Source: CAVVPY01 sp963750295 (GTDB lineage Bacteria > Actinomycetota > Actinomycetes > Mycobacteriales > Jatrophihabitantaceae). Taken from it: a stretch of 64,000 nt of DNA. Location of the stretch: NCBI GenBank assembly GCA_963750295.1, contig CAVVPY010000001.1, positions 2,852,001 to 2,916,000 on the forward strand. The letters run 5' to 3'. Positions 53,080 through 62,048 of this stretch are shown piece after piece; position 1 is the stretch's first letter, and each line of letters begins with the position of its first letter. Under the pieces are notes generated by a model that saw only the letters and a list, made by a program, of their open reading frames with translations, did not search any database and was not told the DNA's origin. A program made the translations under genes and the position numbers.

Positions 53080-54409
53080 CTAACGCACGGCAGGGGTCAA
53101 TGCAGTGAGGACGTGGATGACGCGATCGGACAGGTCGCCGTCGTGCGGGTCGCTCAGGTTGGCCAGCAGCTTGAGCACGAACCGCATCAGGGCCGGGTGC
53201 GGCAGCCCGTGCCGGGTGCACGCACGCATCACCTCGGGCCGTCCGATCAGCTTCACGAAGATGCCCCCGAGGCGGTAGTACGCGCCCCACTCGCGACGCA
53301 TCCGCTCGGGGTAGGCGCGCAGCGCCCGCTCACGTGACGTGCCGTCCGGCCGGGCCAGCGCCTGGATCGCCGCCTCGGCCGCGAACCGGCCGGACTCCAT
53401 CGCGTACGGGATGCCCTCGCCGTTGAACGGGTTGACCGACCCGCCGGCGTCGCCGACGAGCAGCATGCCTCGCACGTAGTGCGGCGTGCGGTTGAAGCCC
53501 ATCGGCAGCGCCGCGCCGCGCGTCGGGCAGGTGGCGTTCTGCTCGCGCAGTCCCCACTCCGCCGGAGTGTTGTCGAGCCAGCGCGTGAGCATGCCGCGGT
53601 AGTCGTTCTTCTGCGTCCCGGCGCCGGAGTTGAGCACGCCCGAGCCCGGCGTTCACCGTCCCGTCACCCATGCCGAAGATCCAGCCGTAGCCGGGCAGCA
53701 GGGCCGACTCGTTGGGGACGCCGTCCCACAGCTCGAGCCACGACTCGAGGTAGTCGTCGTGGGTCTTGGGACTGGTGTAGTACCGGCGCACGGCGACGCC
53801 GAGAGGCCGCCTGTCGTTGCGGTGCACGCCGAGTTTCTGGGCCAGCTTGCCGCTGACACCCTCGCAGGTCAGCACGAGCGGCGCCCGGTACTCCACCGGC
53901 TGCCGTTCCGGACCGCGGCCGAGGACGCCGGCGACGCGACCGGTGCGATCGAGTACCGGCTCGGTGACGGCCGTCTGCTCGAACAGTCGGGCACCGGCTT
54001 TGACCGCCTGCCGGGCGAGCAGCGCGTCCAGGTCCGCACGGGGGCGCACCAGCCCGTAGGGCGGGAAGTTAGTCAGCTCGGGCCAGTCCAGCTGCAGGCG
54101 CTGACCGCCGCCGATGACGCGCAGGCCGCGGTTGTGCAGCCAGCCCGCGTCCTGGCTGACGTCGATGCCCATCTCGATGAGCGCGCGCGTCCCGCGCGGG
54201 GTGAGCCCGTCCCCGCAGACCTTCTCGCGGGGGAACGTCGTCTTCTCTAGCAGCAGGACGTCGAGCCCCGCGGTGGCCAGCCAGTACGCGGCGCTGCTGC
54301 CGGACGGGCCGGCGCCGACGACGATGACGTCCGCGTCGTAGCGCTCGTCCTCCGGCACGGCCGGACGCACCGCCGGCTCGGCCGTGACACCCGCGCTACC
54401 GCTGGTCAT
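53080..54409 (-). pseudogene. FAD-dependent geranylgeranyl/menaquinone reductase (MenJ-like), frameshifted
   Basis: The N-terminal 270 residues carry the FAD motif VIVVGAGPSGSSAAYWLA, FPREKVCGDGLTPRG and GYGWIFGMGDGTVNAGLG. The second half (LNSGAGTQKNDYRG, MLLVGDAGGSVNPFNGEGI, the second FAD motif) is in another frame. Removing one C near 53638-53641 joins both into about 440 aa, the family length. Family members saturate isoprenoid chains, including menaquinone in mycobacteria; the neighbouring nuo and polyprenyl synthase genes fit that role. The defect may be real or a sequencing error. Confidence 0.8.
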
Positions 54410-54511
54410 CTGGTGCTCCCGTCAGCGGGCCCATCGCTTGTGAACGCCTTCACGAGCTGTCGACTGCTGAGTCTAAGCGTGCCGAATCTCGCGTGCTGCC
54501 GGTGGGCGGGT

Positions 54512-54877
54512 TCAGGAAGCGCGCACACCGATCAGGTCGATGACGAACACCAGTGTCTTGCCCGCCAGCCGGTGGCCGCTACCAGCGGCGCCGTAGGCCT
54601 GGTGCGGCGGGATCGTCAGCTGACGGCGTCCGCCCACCTTCATCCCGGGGATGCCGTCCTGCCAGCCCTGGATCAGGCCGCGCAGCGGGAACTCGATGGA
54701 CGAGCCGCGGTTCCAGGACGCGTCGAACTCGGCGCCGCTGTCGAACTCCACCCCCACGTAATGCACCTCGACGGTGTCACCGGGTTTGGCCTCGGCACCC
54801 TCGCCGACGGTGAGGTCGTGGATCTGCAGCTCGTCCGGTGCGTCGCCCTCGGGACGGTCGATCACAGGTTTGGTCAT
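54512..54877 (-). CDS. FKBP-type peptidyl-prolyl isomerase
   Basis: 121-aa cytoplasmic protein without signal peptide. The FKBP core is complete: GDTVEVHYVG, GAEFDASWNRG, FPLRGLIQGWQDGIPGMKVGGRRQLTIPP, YGAAGSG and LVFVIDLIGV. It catalyses cis/trans isomerisation of prolyl bonds. It is divergent from elaA with 31 bp between starts. Confidence 0.93.
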   Translation of the reverse strand: MTKPVIDRPEGDAPDELQIHDLTVGEGAEAKPGDTVEVHYVGVEFDSGAEFDASWNRGSSIEFPLRGLIQGWQDGIPGMKVGGRRQLTIPPHQAYGAAGSGHRLAGKTLVFVIDLIGVRAS

Positions 54878-54908
54878 GAACCCCACCCTGCCAGGTCGTG
54901 TTGGATGG

Positions 54909-55358
54909 GTGACCGTGACCGTCCACGATGCCGCGCTGGCCGAACTCGACCCGGTCACGCTGTACCGGATCCTGGCGCTGCGCACCGATGTGTTCGTCGT
55001 CGAGCAGGCCTGTCCGTACCCCGAACTGGACGCACGCGACCTGGAGCCCGGCACACGGCAGCTGTGGATCGAGCGCGATGGCGAGGTGGTCGCCACGCTG
55101 CGCCTGTTGCGCGATCCCGGCGGCCATGCGCGCATCGGTCGCGTGGCGACCCGCTCCGACCTGCGCGGCGCGGGCCTGGCCGCCGAACTCATGCGCCGCG
55201 CGCTCGATCTGGCCGGCCCGACCGATGTCGTCCTCGATGCGCAGGCCTACCTGTTCGACTGGTACGCGCGCCTGGGCTTTCGCCGTGACGGCGAGGACTA
55301 CCTCGACGACGGCATCCCGCACGTCCCGATGCGCCGCCACCTACAGTCGCCAGGATGA
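54909..55358 (+). CDS. ElaA-type GNAT acetyltransferase
   Basis: 149-aa GCN5-related N-acetyltransferase. LYRILALRTDVFVVEQACPYPELDARD is the ElaA signature region (slightly longer than 20 residues; key elements LRxxVFVVEQ and YxExDxxD), followed by the acetyl-CoA site IGRVATRSDLRGAGLAAELM and the C-terminal YARLGFRRDGEDYLDDGIPH. Starts at GTG 54909; substrate unknown. Its stop overlaps the next ATG (ATGA). Confidence 0.88.
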   Translation: MTVTVHDAALAELDPVTLYRILALRTDVFVVEQACPYPELDARDLEPGTRQLWIERDGEVVATLRLLRDPGGHARIGRVATRSDLRGAGLAAELMRRALDLAGPTDVVLDAQAYLFDWYARLGFRRDGEDYLDDGIPHVPMRRHLQSPG

Positions 55359-55993
55359 GCACCCACGCAACCGTCCCGTGGCCGGACGAGGACGACCGGA
55401 TGAAGGTCTGGGCGGCCGCGGCAGCCGAGAACCGCGGGGGCGCGCCGTACGCCGGCCTTATTGCCGCGCAGCGGTTGCTCCAGGACCGCGTCGCGGGTGC
55501 CGTGTTGCCGGACGAACTCGTGCACGAGGTGACCCGACGCCTCGCTGATCTCGCCGACCTGCTGGGGCCGCACCAGGCCCCGGAGGCGGAGCGGTGGGAC
55601 GGCTGGCGTCCCGACATCCCGGGCCGGGCGATGCCGGTGATGCCGCCGTACGTGATCGACGAGCGGGTGCCAGGCACGATGCGCGGACGGGTCGTGTTCA
55701 CCCGCTTCTTCCTCGGCGGCGGCGCAGCCGCGCACGGCGGCTCGCACACGCTGCTCTTCGACGACGTGATGGGCCACCTGGCGGGGATGGCCGGCGGGGT
55801 CTCCCGAACTGCGCAACTCACGGTGAACTATCGCCGCATCACGCCGATCGACGTGGAACTCGACTTCGACTGCACGCTCGACCGCGTCGATGGGCGCAAG
55901 CGGTTCATCACCGCCCGGTTGCGCAACCCGGACGGGGACGTCGTCGCGGACGCCGAGGGCCTGTTCGTCCGCCTGCTGCAAGGACAGCAGTGA
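55355..55993 (+). CDS. PaaI-type hotdog thioesterase
   Basis: 212 aa. The C-terminal half has the hotdog elements HGGSHTLLFDDVMGHLAGM (with the active-site region), RTAQLTVNYRRITPID and a final beta strand, typical of acyl-CoA thioesterases of the PaaI group. The N-terminal 75 residues are a helical extension seen in actinobacterial versions. Translationally coupled to elaA. Confidence 0.83.
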   Translation: MSTHATVPWPDEDDRMKVWAAAAAENRGGAPYAGLIAAQRLLQDRVAGAVLPDELVHEVTRRLADLADLLGPHQAPEAERWDGWRPDIPGRAMPVMPPYVIDERVPGTMRGRVVFTRFFLGGGAAAHGGSHTLLFDDVMGHLAGMAGGVSRTAQLTVNYRRITPIDVELDFDCTLDRVDGRKRFITARLRNPDGDVVADAEGLFVRLLQGQQ

Positions 55994-56191
55994 CCGAAAA
56001 CGCGGTCGGCTGCCCGTGGACTGGGCCGTCGTGCGCGCAACGAGCGCATATCTCTCGATAATCATGCCATTTGACAATCTAATCATTGTCCCGGCAAGTG
56101 TTAGTTTGGTAGGGTTCGCGTAGCGCGGTTGCCGACTTCTCGGATCACGGGGCAGCAACCGCGGTCGACCGCATGGGGAGCGGAGATAGGC

Positions 56192-56461
56192 ATGACGCAC
56201 GCCAACTCGTTCGGACCAATCACAGACAAGCTCGCCTCGGACCTGCTGTCCGCCGGCGTGCGGCTGACGACGCAGTTCGACCAGGATCCCGCGCGCCTGG
56301 CCCGGTTGCTCCAGGCATTCACGGTCGAGATCACGACTGCGCTCACGATCGCCGTCGGGCAACTCGAGCAGACCGAGATTGCGGCTGCTGCTCCCGATTT
56401 CGGTCCGGTCGGACGTCCCCGGGTACGTCACCTGCGGCCCGTTCCGTCAAATACCACCTGA
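56192..56461 (+). CDS. Hypothetical protein
   Basis: 89 aa with a GGAG-type ribosome binding site before ATG 56192. Mainly helical sequence (LASDLLSAGVRLTTQFDQDP, LARLLQAFTVEITTALTIAV) and a basic tail. No family recognised. It follows a 200-bp AT-richer gap after the thioesterase gene and precedes a methyltransferase by 49 bp. Confidence 0.5.
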   Translation: MTHANSFGPITDKLASDLLSAGVRLTTQFDQDPARLARLLQAFTVEITTALTIAVGQLEQTEIAAAAPDFGPVGRPRVRHLRPVPSNTT

Positions 56462-56510
56462 GCCCCGCCTCCAGAGCAAAAACCTGCACGGGGCGAGTTC
56501 GATCGACGAC

Positions 56511-57332
56511 GTGCCACCCGATGACCGATACCTGCTCGACAATCAGCAGGTCGAGGCGGGGCAGCGGTTCGACGCGCTCTCCATGCTGTTCGACCCGTCG
56601 ACGTTCCGACACATCCAGGCGCTGGGCCTTGCGCCCGGGTGGCGGGTGTGGGAGGTCGGGTCCGGCGGCGCGAGCGTCCCGACCTGGTTGGCCGAACGGG
56701 TCGGCCCGCGCGGGCGGGTGCTGGCGACCGATATCGACACCTCGTGGATCGCGCACCACACCGGCCGCTTCGAGGTCGAGACCCACCACGTCGGATCCGA
56801 TGCGCCGCCGCCCGGTCCGTTCGACTTGGTCCACGCGCGCCTCGTCCTCGTGCACGTCGAGCGACGCGCGGCAGCGATCGCCGCGATGGCCTCGGTCCTC
56901 GCGCCGGGCGGCTGGCTGCTGCTCGAGGAAGCCGACCCCGCGTTGCAGCCGTTGGTGTGTCCCGACGAATGCGGCCCGGAACAGGCGCTGGCGAACAAGC
57001 TCAAACGCGGCTTCCGGTCACTGCTCGCCGAGCGCGGTGTGGATCTCGCATTCGGGCGCACGCTGCCTCGACTGCTGCGCGCGGCCGGGCTCGTCGACGT
57101 TGAGTCCGACGCCTACTTCCCCATCGCGGGGACGGGTTGCGCAGAACTGGAGCGTGCCACCGTCGAGCAGATTCGTGAGCGGCTGATCGCGGCCGGGCTC
57201 GCCACCCGAGCCGAGATCGGTGAGCACCTGGCGAACGTCGCCGCCGGTCACCTCGACCTCGCGACGTCACCGATGATCTCGGCTTGGGCACGCAGAACGA
57301 TGGCGCAGGATCTCAGCACTTCCGGTGGCTGA
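56511..57332 (+). CDS. SAM-dependent methyltransferase
   Basis: 273 aa. Motif I is VWEVGSGGASVPTWLAE, motif II VLATDIDTSWI, then GPFDLVHARLVLVHV and LAPGGWLLLEEADP, as in Methyltransf_25/31 proteins acting on small molecules. The start is uncertain: GTG 56511 sits at the beginning of family similarity; the frame stays open further upstream. Substrate unknown. Confidence 0.8.
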   Translation: MPPDDRYLLDNQQVEAGQRFDALSMLFDPSTFRHIQALGLAPGWRVWEVGSGGASVPTWLAERVGPRGRVLATDIDTSWIAHHTGRFEVETHHVGSDAPPPGPFDLVHARLVLVHVERRAAAIAAMASVLAPGGWLLLEEADPALQPLVCPDECGPEQALANKLKRGFRSLLAERGVDLAFGRTLPRLLRAAGLVDVESDAYFPIAGTGCAELERATVEQIRERLIAAGLATRAEIGEHLANVAAGHLDLATSPMISAWARRTMAQDLSTSGG

Positions 57333-57368
57333 GTGCCGGCGGCGGTCAAGATTGTGACCGAACCCAGC

Positions 57369-57626
57369 TCAGGCGCACACGACGCCTTCGCATTGCACTG
57401 GTGGGTTGCCTGGTGAGTAGTCGTTGCCCTTGGCGGTGTTCCCGCCACCGTCGACCAGCGTGGAGTCGGTCACGGAGATCCCGCCCGAGCCGTTGAAGGA
57501 CAAGGGACCGGGGCCCCAGATCGTGTGACCGCCGAGATTGAGGTTGACCTTGTTCGCGGCAATGATCAGCGCGACGTCGTAGCCGACGCAGACCAGATCG
57601 CCGTTGAGTGTCACGCTCGCCGTCAA
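57369..57626 (-). pseudogene. Remnant of a secreted right-handed beta-helix protein
   Basis: 85 codons that join a typical N-terminal turn (LNGDLVCVGYDVALIIAANK, NLNLGGHTIWGPG) directly to a typical C-terminal end (DGGGNTAKGN, QCEGVVCA). Full proteins of this type have a signal peptide and many more coils. Here an in-frame TGA lies just upstream and the first codon would be TTG. It looks like an internally deleted, leaderless relic. Confidence 0.6.
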
Positions 57627-57689
57627 TGTCTGCCCTCAATGCACATTCGTCGCTTCCGCCGCTGGCGCCACCTTCGGCGCACCCTCCGC

Positions 57690-58421
57690 TCACCGCATAT
57701 GCGCGAGATCCCGCCGGATGTAGCGCAGGTGTGCCCACTCCTCCTCCAGGATCACGCGAATGCAGTCACCGACGCTCGGACGCCAGTCGCCGCCGCCCCA
57801 AGGGTTCTCGCGTTCCTCCGCGAGCAGTTCCGCCGTGGCCGTGGCCAGGAAGTCGGTCACCATCTGCTGTCGCTCGGCACGCACCGCGAGGATCTCCGCG
57901 TAGACCGGCGGGTCCACGCGGAAGATCGACATGTCGAAGCCCATCTCGTCGGCACCGGTGAAGATCTGGCCGATCTCGTGGAACGGCTGCCGAATCCGCA
58001 GGATGCCGCCGCGGAGCCAGGCGTCGGTCGCCAGGATGAGGTGCCGCAGGGTCTGGGCCAAGGACCACTCGTCCTGGACGTGGGCGTCCACCAGGTCCGG
58101 CGGCGTCCCCGCCACCGTCGTCTGCCACGCGGACTGCACGGCCACCCAACCCTCGCGCAGCCCTTCGGGCGTTTGCGCCTTCTGCAACTCGCGGCCCGGG
58201 AACTGGCGGTTGAGCTCGGCATCCACGAGCGGCACCACGTCGACCCCGTTGACGAGGAGGCGGCCGAAGAACAGGTCGTGGCTGTCGATGTCGAGTCCGT
58301 CCACGTCGACGCCGCGCATCGTCATACCGCTGACATCGGAGAATCGCACGGTGGCGCCCTTGAAGCTCGCCTTGACGAAGGTCGCGCCCTCGAACTGCTT
58401 CGTGCCGGAATAGGTAGTCAT
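57690..58421 (-). CDS. Pentapeptide-repeat/DinB fusion protein
   Basis: 243 aa in two parts. Residues 8-60 are pentapeptide-like repeats (FEGATFVKASFKGATVRFSD, then VSGMTMRGVDVDGLDIDSHD). Residues about 85-243 form a four-helix DinB-type domain with histidines at WSLAQTLRHLILATDAWL and the final HLRYIRRDLAHM, which could ligate a metal as in mycothiol-dependent or maleylpyruvate-isomerase-like DinB proteins. Function unknown. The combination occurs in some actinobacteria. Confidence 0.8.
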   Translation of the reverse strand: MTTYSGTKQFEGATFVKASFKGATVRFSDVSGMTMRGVDVDGLDIDSHDLFFGRLLVNGVDVVPLVDAELNRQFPGRELQKAQTPEGLREGWVAVQSAWQTTVAGTPPDLVDAHVQDEWSLAQTLRHLILATDAWLRGGILRIRQPFHEIGQIFTGADEMGFDMSIFRVDPPVYAEILAVRAERQQMVTDFLATATAELLAEERENPWGGGDWRPSVGDCIRVILEEEWAHLRYIRRDLAHMR

Positions 58422-58606
58422 CGCTCAATCATCACGCTGACGGGGACAGTCGTGCGGCATCGGCACGAACGGCCTTCCCAGACCGGTCAACGGACTGTGC
58501 GCCCGATACGACGGTGGTCGGCGAGCCGGGCCGAGAGGCTCCCTTGGTTGGTGCCGCGTGCTAGTTCGCTCTCGGTCTGTGCCGCGAGGCTTCGGGCGGC
58601 TGGTCC

Positions 58607-58888
58607 TCAGCGAGGTCGGTAAGCGTCGCGTCGATGATCGATTCGCACGGCGATCACCTCACGCGGATCGTCGCGCAGTCGATAGAGGACTCGATAGGTT
58701 CCGCGGCGTGCGGCCCAGATGCCGGCGAGTTCGCCGCGTAACGGCTTGCCCAGGCGTCGAGGTTCGGTCACCAGTGCTGTGGTCAGGACGTCGATCACCG
58801 CAACAGCGACCGGCTCGGGCAGATGGGTGGTGAGAGCGCGCCGTGCCGGTGGGGTTAGGACGAGTTCGTACTCCCCGTCCGTGGTCAC
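58607..58888 (-). CDS. RelE/ParE-family toxin
   Basis: 93 aa with the RelE-like order ELVLTPPARRALTTHLPE, RLGKPLRGELAGIWAARRGTYRVLYR (slightly longer in the protein; core arginines R77-type and the YRVLYR strand) and IAVRIDHRRDAYR. Such toxins are ribosome-dependent mRNA endonucleases. GTG 58888 overlaps the upstream antitoxin stop (GTGA). The antitoxin is truncated, so activity of the toxin is questionable. Confidence 0.82.
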   Translation of the reverse strand: MTTDGEYELVLTPPARRALTTHLPEPVAVAVIDVLTTALVTEPRRLGKPLRGELAGIWAARRGTYRVLYRLRDDPREVIAVRIDHRRDAYRPR

Positions 58889-59037
58889 CGCCCGAGTCGG
58901 CGCACGGCATCCACGCCGCGGACAACGTCCCCGCGGGCATACGCGGCGTCAGCCTCACGGATGTCGGCGAGGGCCTCCGGGGCACTGAGCACCGCAATGG
59001 TCTCTTCAAGCTGGGGTCGAACCCACGACCTACGCAC
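58885..59037 (-). pseudogene. Truncated Phd/RelB-type antitoxin
   Basis: The C-terminal toxin-binding part is clear (LEETIAVLSAPEALADIREA, then AYARGDVVRGVDAVRRLGR) and ends in a GTGA overlap with the toxin. The normal N-terminal DNA-binding fold with the VSEAR...E.V.ITRHGRPVA-type pattern is missing. Upstream codons read RLVRRSWVRPQ and coincide with a tRNA T-arm-like sequence. An in-frame TGA lies upstream of 59077. Confidence 0.6.
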
Positions 59038-59047
59038 GAGTCTGATC
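59010..59047 (-). other. tRNA-3'-end-like fragment
   Basis: On the minus strand the sequence includes GACTCGTGCGTAGGTCGTGG followed by GTTCGACCCC, which resembles the anticodon-loop-to-T-arm part of a tRNA such as tRNA-Thr(CGU). The stems are only partly paired and no acceptor partner exists, so it is not a functional tRNA. It may mark an old integration or recombination site. Confidence 0.3.
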
Positions 59048-59385
59048 GCCTCGGCCGCGTCCGGGCGCGCTCGGAAACGTGACGCTCATGCCGATCTGCG
59101 GCTCCGCCTTCAGGATCATCTTTGCGCGCGAGATGGTCGGTTGCCCAGAGCGAGAGCGATCCTTTGGCGCGCAAACCTGATCATGAGCACACGTGTCTCG
59201 CTGCCCGATCTGCCGAGTTGAGGCACGTATCCGCTCTCCCGCCGGTGCAGCCGAGACTCCGGTCAGGCTCGGTCCGGCGATCGTTGGATCGTGTGCGATC
59301 GGGCCGTGCATCTCAGATCTGGATGCTGAGCGCCAGGGCACGGCCGACTCGTCCGGACGCCGGCCGTGCCCGTCGCGGGTAGGCG
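59048..59385. other. No gene recognised
   Basis: About 340 bp between the antitoxin relic and the AOC-barrel gene. Open frames exist on both strands, but none has plausible composition, start context or family resemblance. Confidence 0.4.
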
Positions 59386-59898
59386 TCAGGCTGTGATGAA
59401 TGTGCAGGTGATTGCGCTGTTGTCTGTGCCGTTGATCGATGTTGCGGTGCATTCGCCGGAGGCGCCGCGGTAGGTACTGGTACCGCCGGTGATGGCCATT
59501 TGGTGGGTCGGCGGCGGCCCGTCGGCGAGGACTTCGGTAAAGATGCCTTGAGTGGTGAGGGTGCCGTCGGGCAAGTCGACGGTGACCGTGACCTGCGCGT
59601 GCAGTGTGGTCGCACTGACTGCGACGATCTCCGCTGCTCCGGCCGCAGTGCCGACTTGATGTCCATGTTGGAACAGTCGGTCGAGGAACACCTGTTGGTC
59701 GCCGGCGCTGAGGCCCGGAGTGCCGAGGTCGATGTCGGTGTTCGCGGCGGCGTCGACTCGGTCGACGAAGCGGACCGTGTGCACCGCCGTTAGTGATGTT
59801 GGTGCGGCGCTAGCGGCGCTCCCTGCTGCGGTGGCGAGAGTCGCGGCGGCAGCGAGGACTGCAGCAGCCGACAACGTGGTCAGGGTGAGAGTTCTCAT
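59386..59898 (-). CDS. Secreted allene-oxide-cyclase-barrel-like protein
   Basis: 170 aa with a signal peptide of about 32 residues ending AASAAPTS. The mature part contains DIDLGTPGLSAGDQQVFLDR and TYRGASGEC, with beta-strand-rich sequence and two C-terminal cysteines (GEC and ITC), as in actinobacterial AOC/dirigent-like barrel proteins. A perfect AGGAGG precedes the ATG. The function of the bacterial family is unknown. Confidence 0.75.
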   Translation of the reverse strand: MRTLTLTTLSAAAVLAAAATLATAAGSAASAAPTSLTAVHTVRFVDRVDAAANTDIDLGTPGLSAGDQQVFLDRLFQHGHQVGTAAGAAEIVAVSATTLHAQVTVTVDLPDGTLTTQGIFTEVLADGPPPTHQMAITGGTSTYRGASGECTATSINGTDNSAITCTFITA

Positions 59899-60050
59899 CG
59901 TTCCTCCTATGCTCGTCGGGCGGATGCTGCTGACGATCGCGCGCCCGGGCCGGCGGGCACATGGGTGTCAGGTCCCGCGTCGGACGGGCAACCTGCCCGA
60001 AGAGTCGGGCGCAATTCGGGACGCATCCAAGGCACTGAACGCGCGAGACT

Positions 60051-62048
60051 GTGCGCGTGCGTACCCGGGTCCTGGTGGTCGTGGCCAGTGCGGTGACGAT
60101 CGCAGCGTGCTGCGTGGTCGGCTGGGTCCTGACCCGCCCAGATTTCGCACGACCAGTCGCGGTGTCGGGCCGAACGCCGCAGTGGAGCAATCTCGTGGCT
60201 CCGATCGCATGGACGGCGACCGGCGCCGTTCTGGCCCGAGTTCGCCCTGGCAATCGAGTCGCCTTGTTGCTGCTTGGGGTGGGCGCGTGCCAGGCCGTTT
60301 CGCAGGCCGCCGCGGTGTACGGCATGTATGGCGCGGGGATCGCCGATCCGAACTGGCCAGCTGCGCGATGGGTGGCCGAGTTCGGGGCACCATTGTGGAT
60401 TCCCGGACGGTTGCCGTTGTTCGGTCTCCTCCTCGCGATCTACCCCGACGGTCACCTGCCCGGCAAAGCGTGGCGGGCGCCGGCGCTCGCGACGATTCTC
60501 GGCATGACGCTGCTGATGTTCTCGATGACCGGCCGCGGCGCCTATGACGACAACGTTCCCGGCGCCCCGCCGCTTGAGCTGATCCCGCCCACGCCGGTGA
60601 CGGCAGTTCTGGTCACCATCATGGCTGTGTCGTTCCTAGGCGGAACCGCCACCATCTAGATCCTGTCGATACGCCGACTGCTGCGCGCGCCGTCACCGGA
60701 ACGACAGCAACTCGCGTGGCTGCTGTGCGCCGTCATCCCGTTGTTCGTGCTCGATTTCGTCAATCCCTGGCGGGCAGCGGGCGTCCTGCTCACCCTGTCG
60801 GTACCAATCGCGATCGCCGTCGGGGTCGTGCGCTACCGGCTGCTCGGCATCACCGTCGTGCTGCGCCGCAGCCTCGTCTACGCCGTACTCACCGGCGTCG
60901 TGCTCGCGGTGTATGTCGCGATCAGCGCGATCGTGGGCACGCGCCTAGGCAGCGGGTCGGTAGCCGGTGTCGTGGCGGCCGGGCTGGTCATCCTGGGTCT
61001 CGCTCCCCTGCGCGAGCGGCTCCAGTTACAGATCGACCGGCTCGTGTACGGCGAGCGCCGAGACCCGATGCGCGCGGTGACGCGGTTCGCAGACAGCGTC
61101 GCAGCCGCGGCCGAACCCGGCGACCTACTTCCCACCGCGCTGGCGACCGTGACCAGTGCAGTGCGTGCACCTGGCGCAAGCGTCGAGACGCCGGAAGGCC
61201 GGGTGCTCGCCAGGCACGGATCGCTTGGCGCGGGCGAGTCCATTCCGCTGCAGTTCGGCGGTTCCGCTGTCGGGACGCTGCACGTGTCAGCACGCAGTCC
61301 CACCGAGAAGTACACCGACGGCGACCGAAGGTTGCTATCGGCGCTTGGGCTACAGGTCGCGGTCGTGGTGCGCGCGATAGACCTCGCGGAAGCCCTCGAA
61401 GCCGAACGCGACCGCGTCGTCAACGCGACCAAAGCCGAACGAGATCGCCTACGCCGCGACCTACACGACGGACTGGGCCCCTCGCTGGCGGGCCTCGGAC
61501 TCGGTCTGGAAGCCGTCGAGACCGCTATCGCCAGAAACGACCAGAACACCGCGGTCGATCTCGTCGTGCGCGTCCGCGCAGAAGCCCGGACAGCGGTGGG
61601 GGAGATCCGCCGCATCCTGGATGACCTGCGCCCCGCCGCGCTCGACGACGCAGGGCTAGTCGCCGCACTCCAGCGCCACATACAGACAGCAGCAGCCGGA
61701 TTGCCCGTCGACCTCGACGTGGCCCTCCCCTTGCCGTCGCTATCTCCTCACGTCGAGACCACGGCCTACTGCATCGCGCGGGAAGCGCTGACCAACGTGG
61801 TCCGCCACTCCGCCGCGACCAAGGCACACATTGGCGTCCACGTCGCCGGCGACAGGCTCTGCGTGGAGATCTTCGACGACGGAGTTGGTATCGATAACTT
61901 GCAAAACGACGGTGTCGGGTTGGCCTCGATGCGGCACCGAGCCGAGGCACTTGGCGGCACGCTGACGATTAGTGCTCGTCGGCCGGGCACTGCGGTCGTC
62001 GCGTGCCTTCCGCTCGAACCCGCTCCGACCGCGATCGTGCGCCCATGA
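60051..62048 (+). pseudogene. NarL-type sensor histidine kinase interrupted by an in-frame TAG
   Basis: The frame runs from GTG 60051 through several membrane helices (GWVLTRPD, VGACQAVSQAAAVYG, LPLFGLLLAIYPDGHLPG), meets TAG at 60657-60659, and continues in the same frame with LLRAPSPERQQLAWLL, more helices, a GAF-like region, the HisKA_3 box RDRLRRDLHDGLGPSLAGLG and the ATPase (REALTNVVRHS, GVGLASMRHRAEALGG). Without the stop it would be one kinase of 665 aa. The last codons overlap the regulator (ATGA). The 3' part could start anew at 60741 and retain kinase activity. Confidence 0.8.

Noticed and set aside
59030..59452. 140-codon minus-strand frame
   Set aside because: Low-quality composition, overlaps the real secreted-protein gene at its 3' end and lacks a plausible start.
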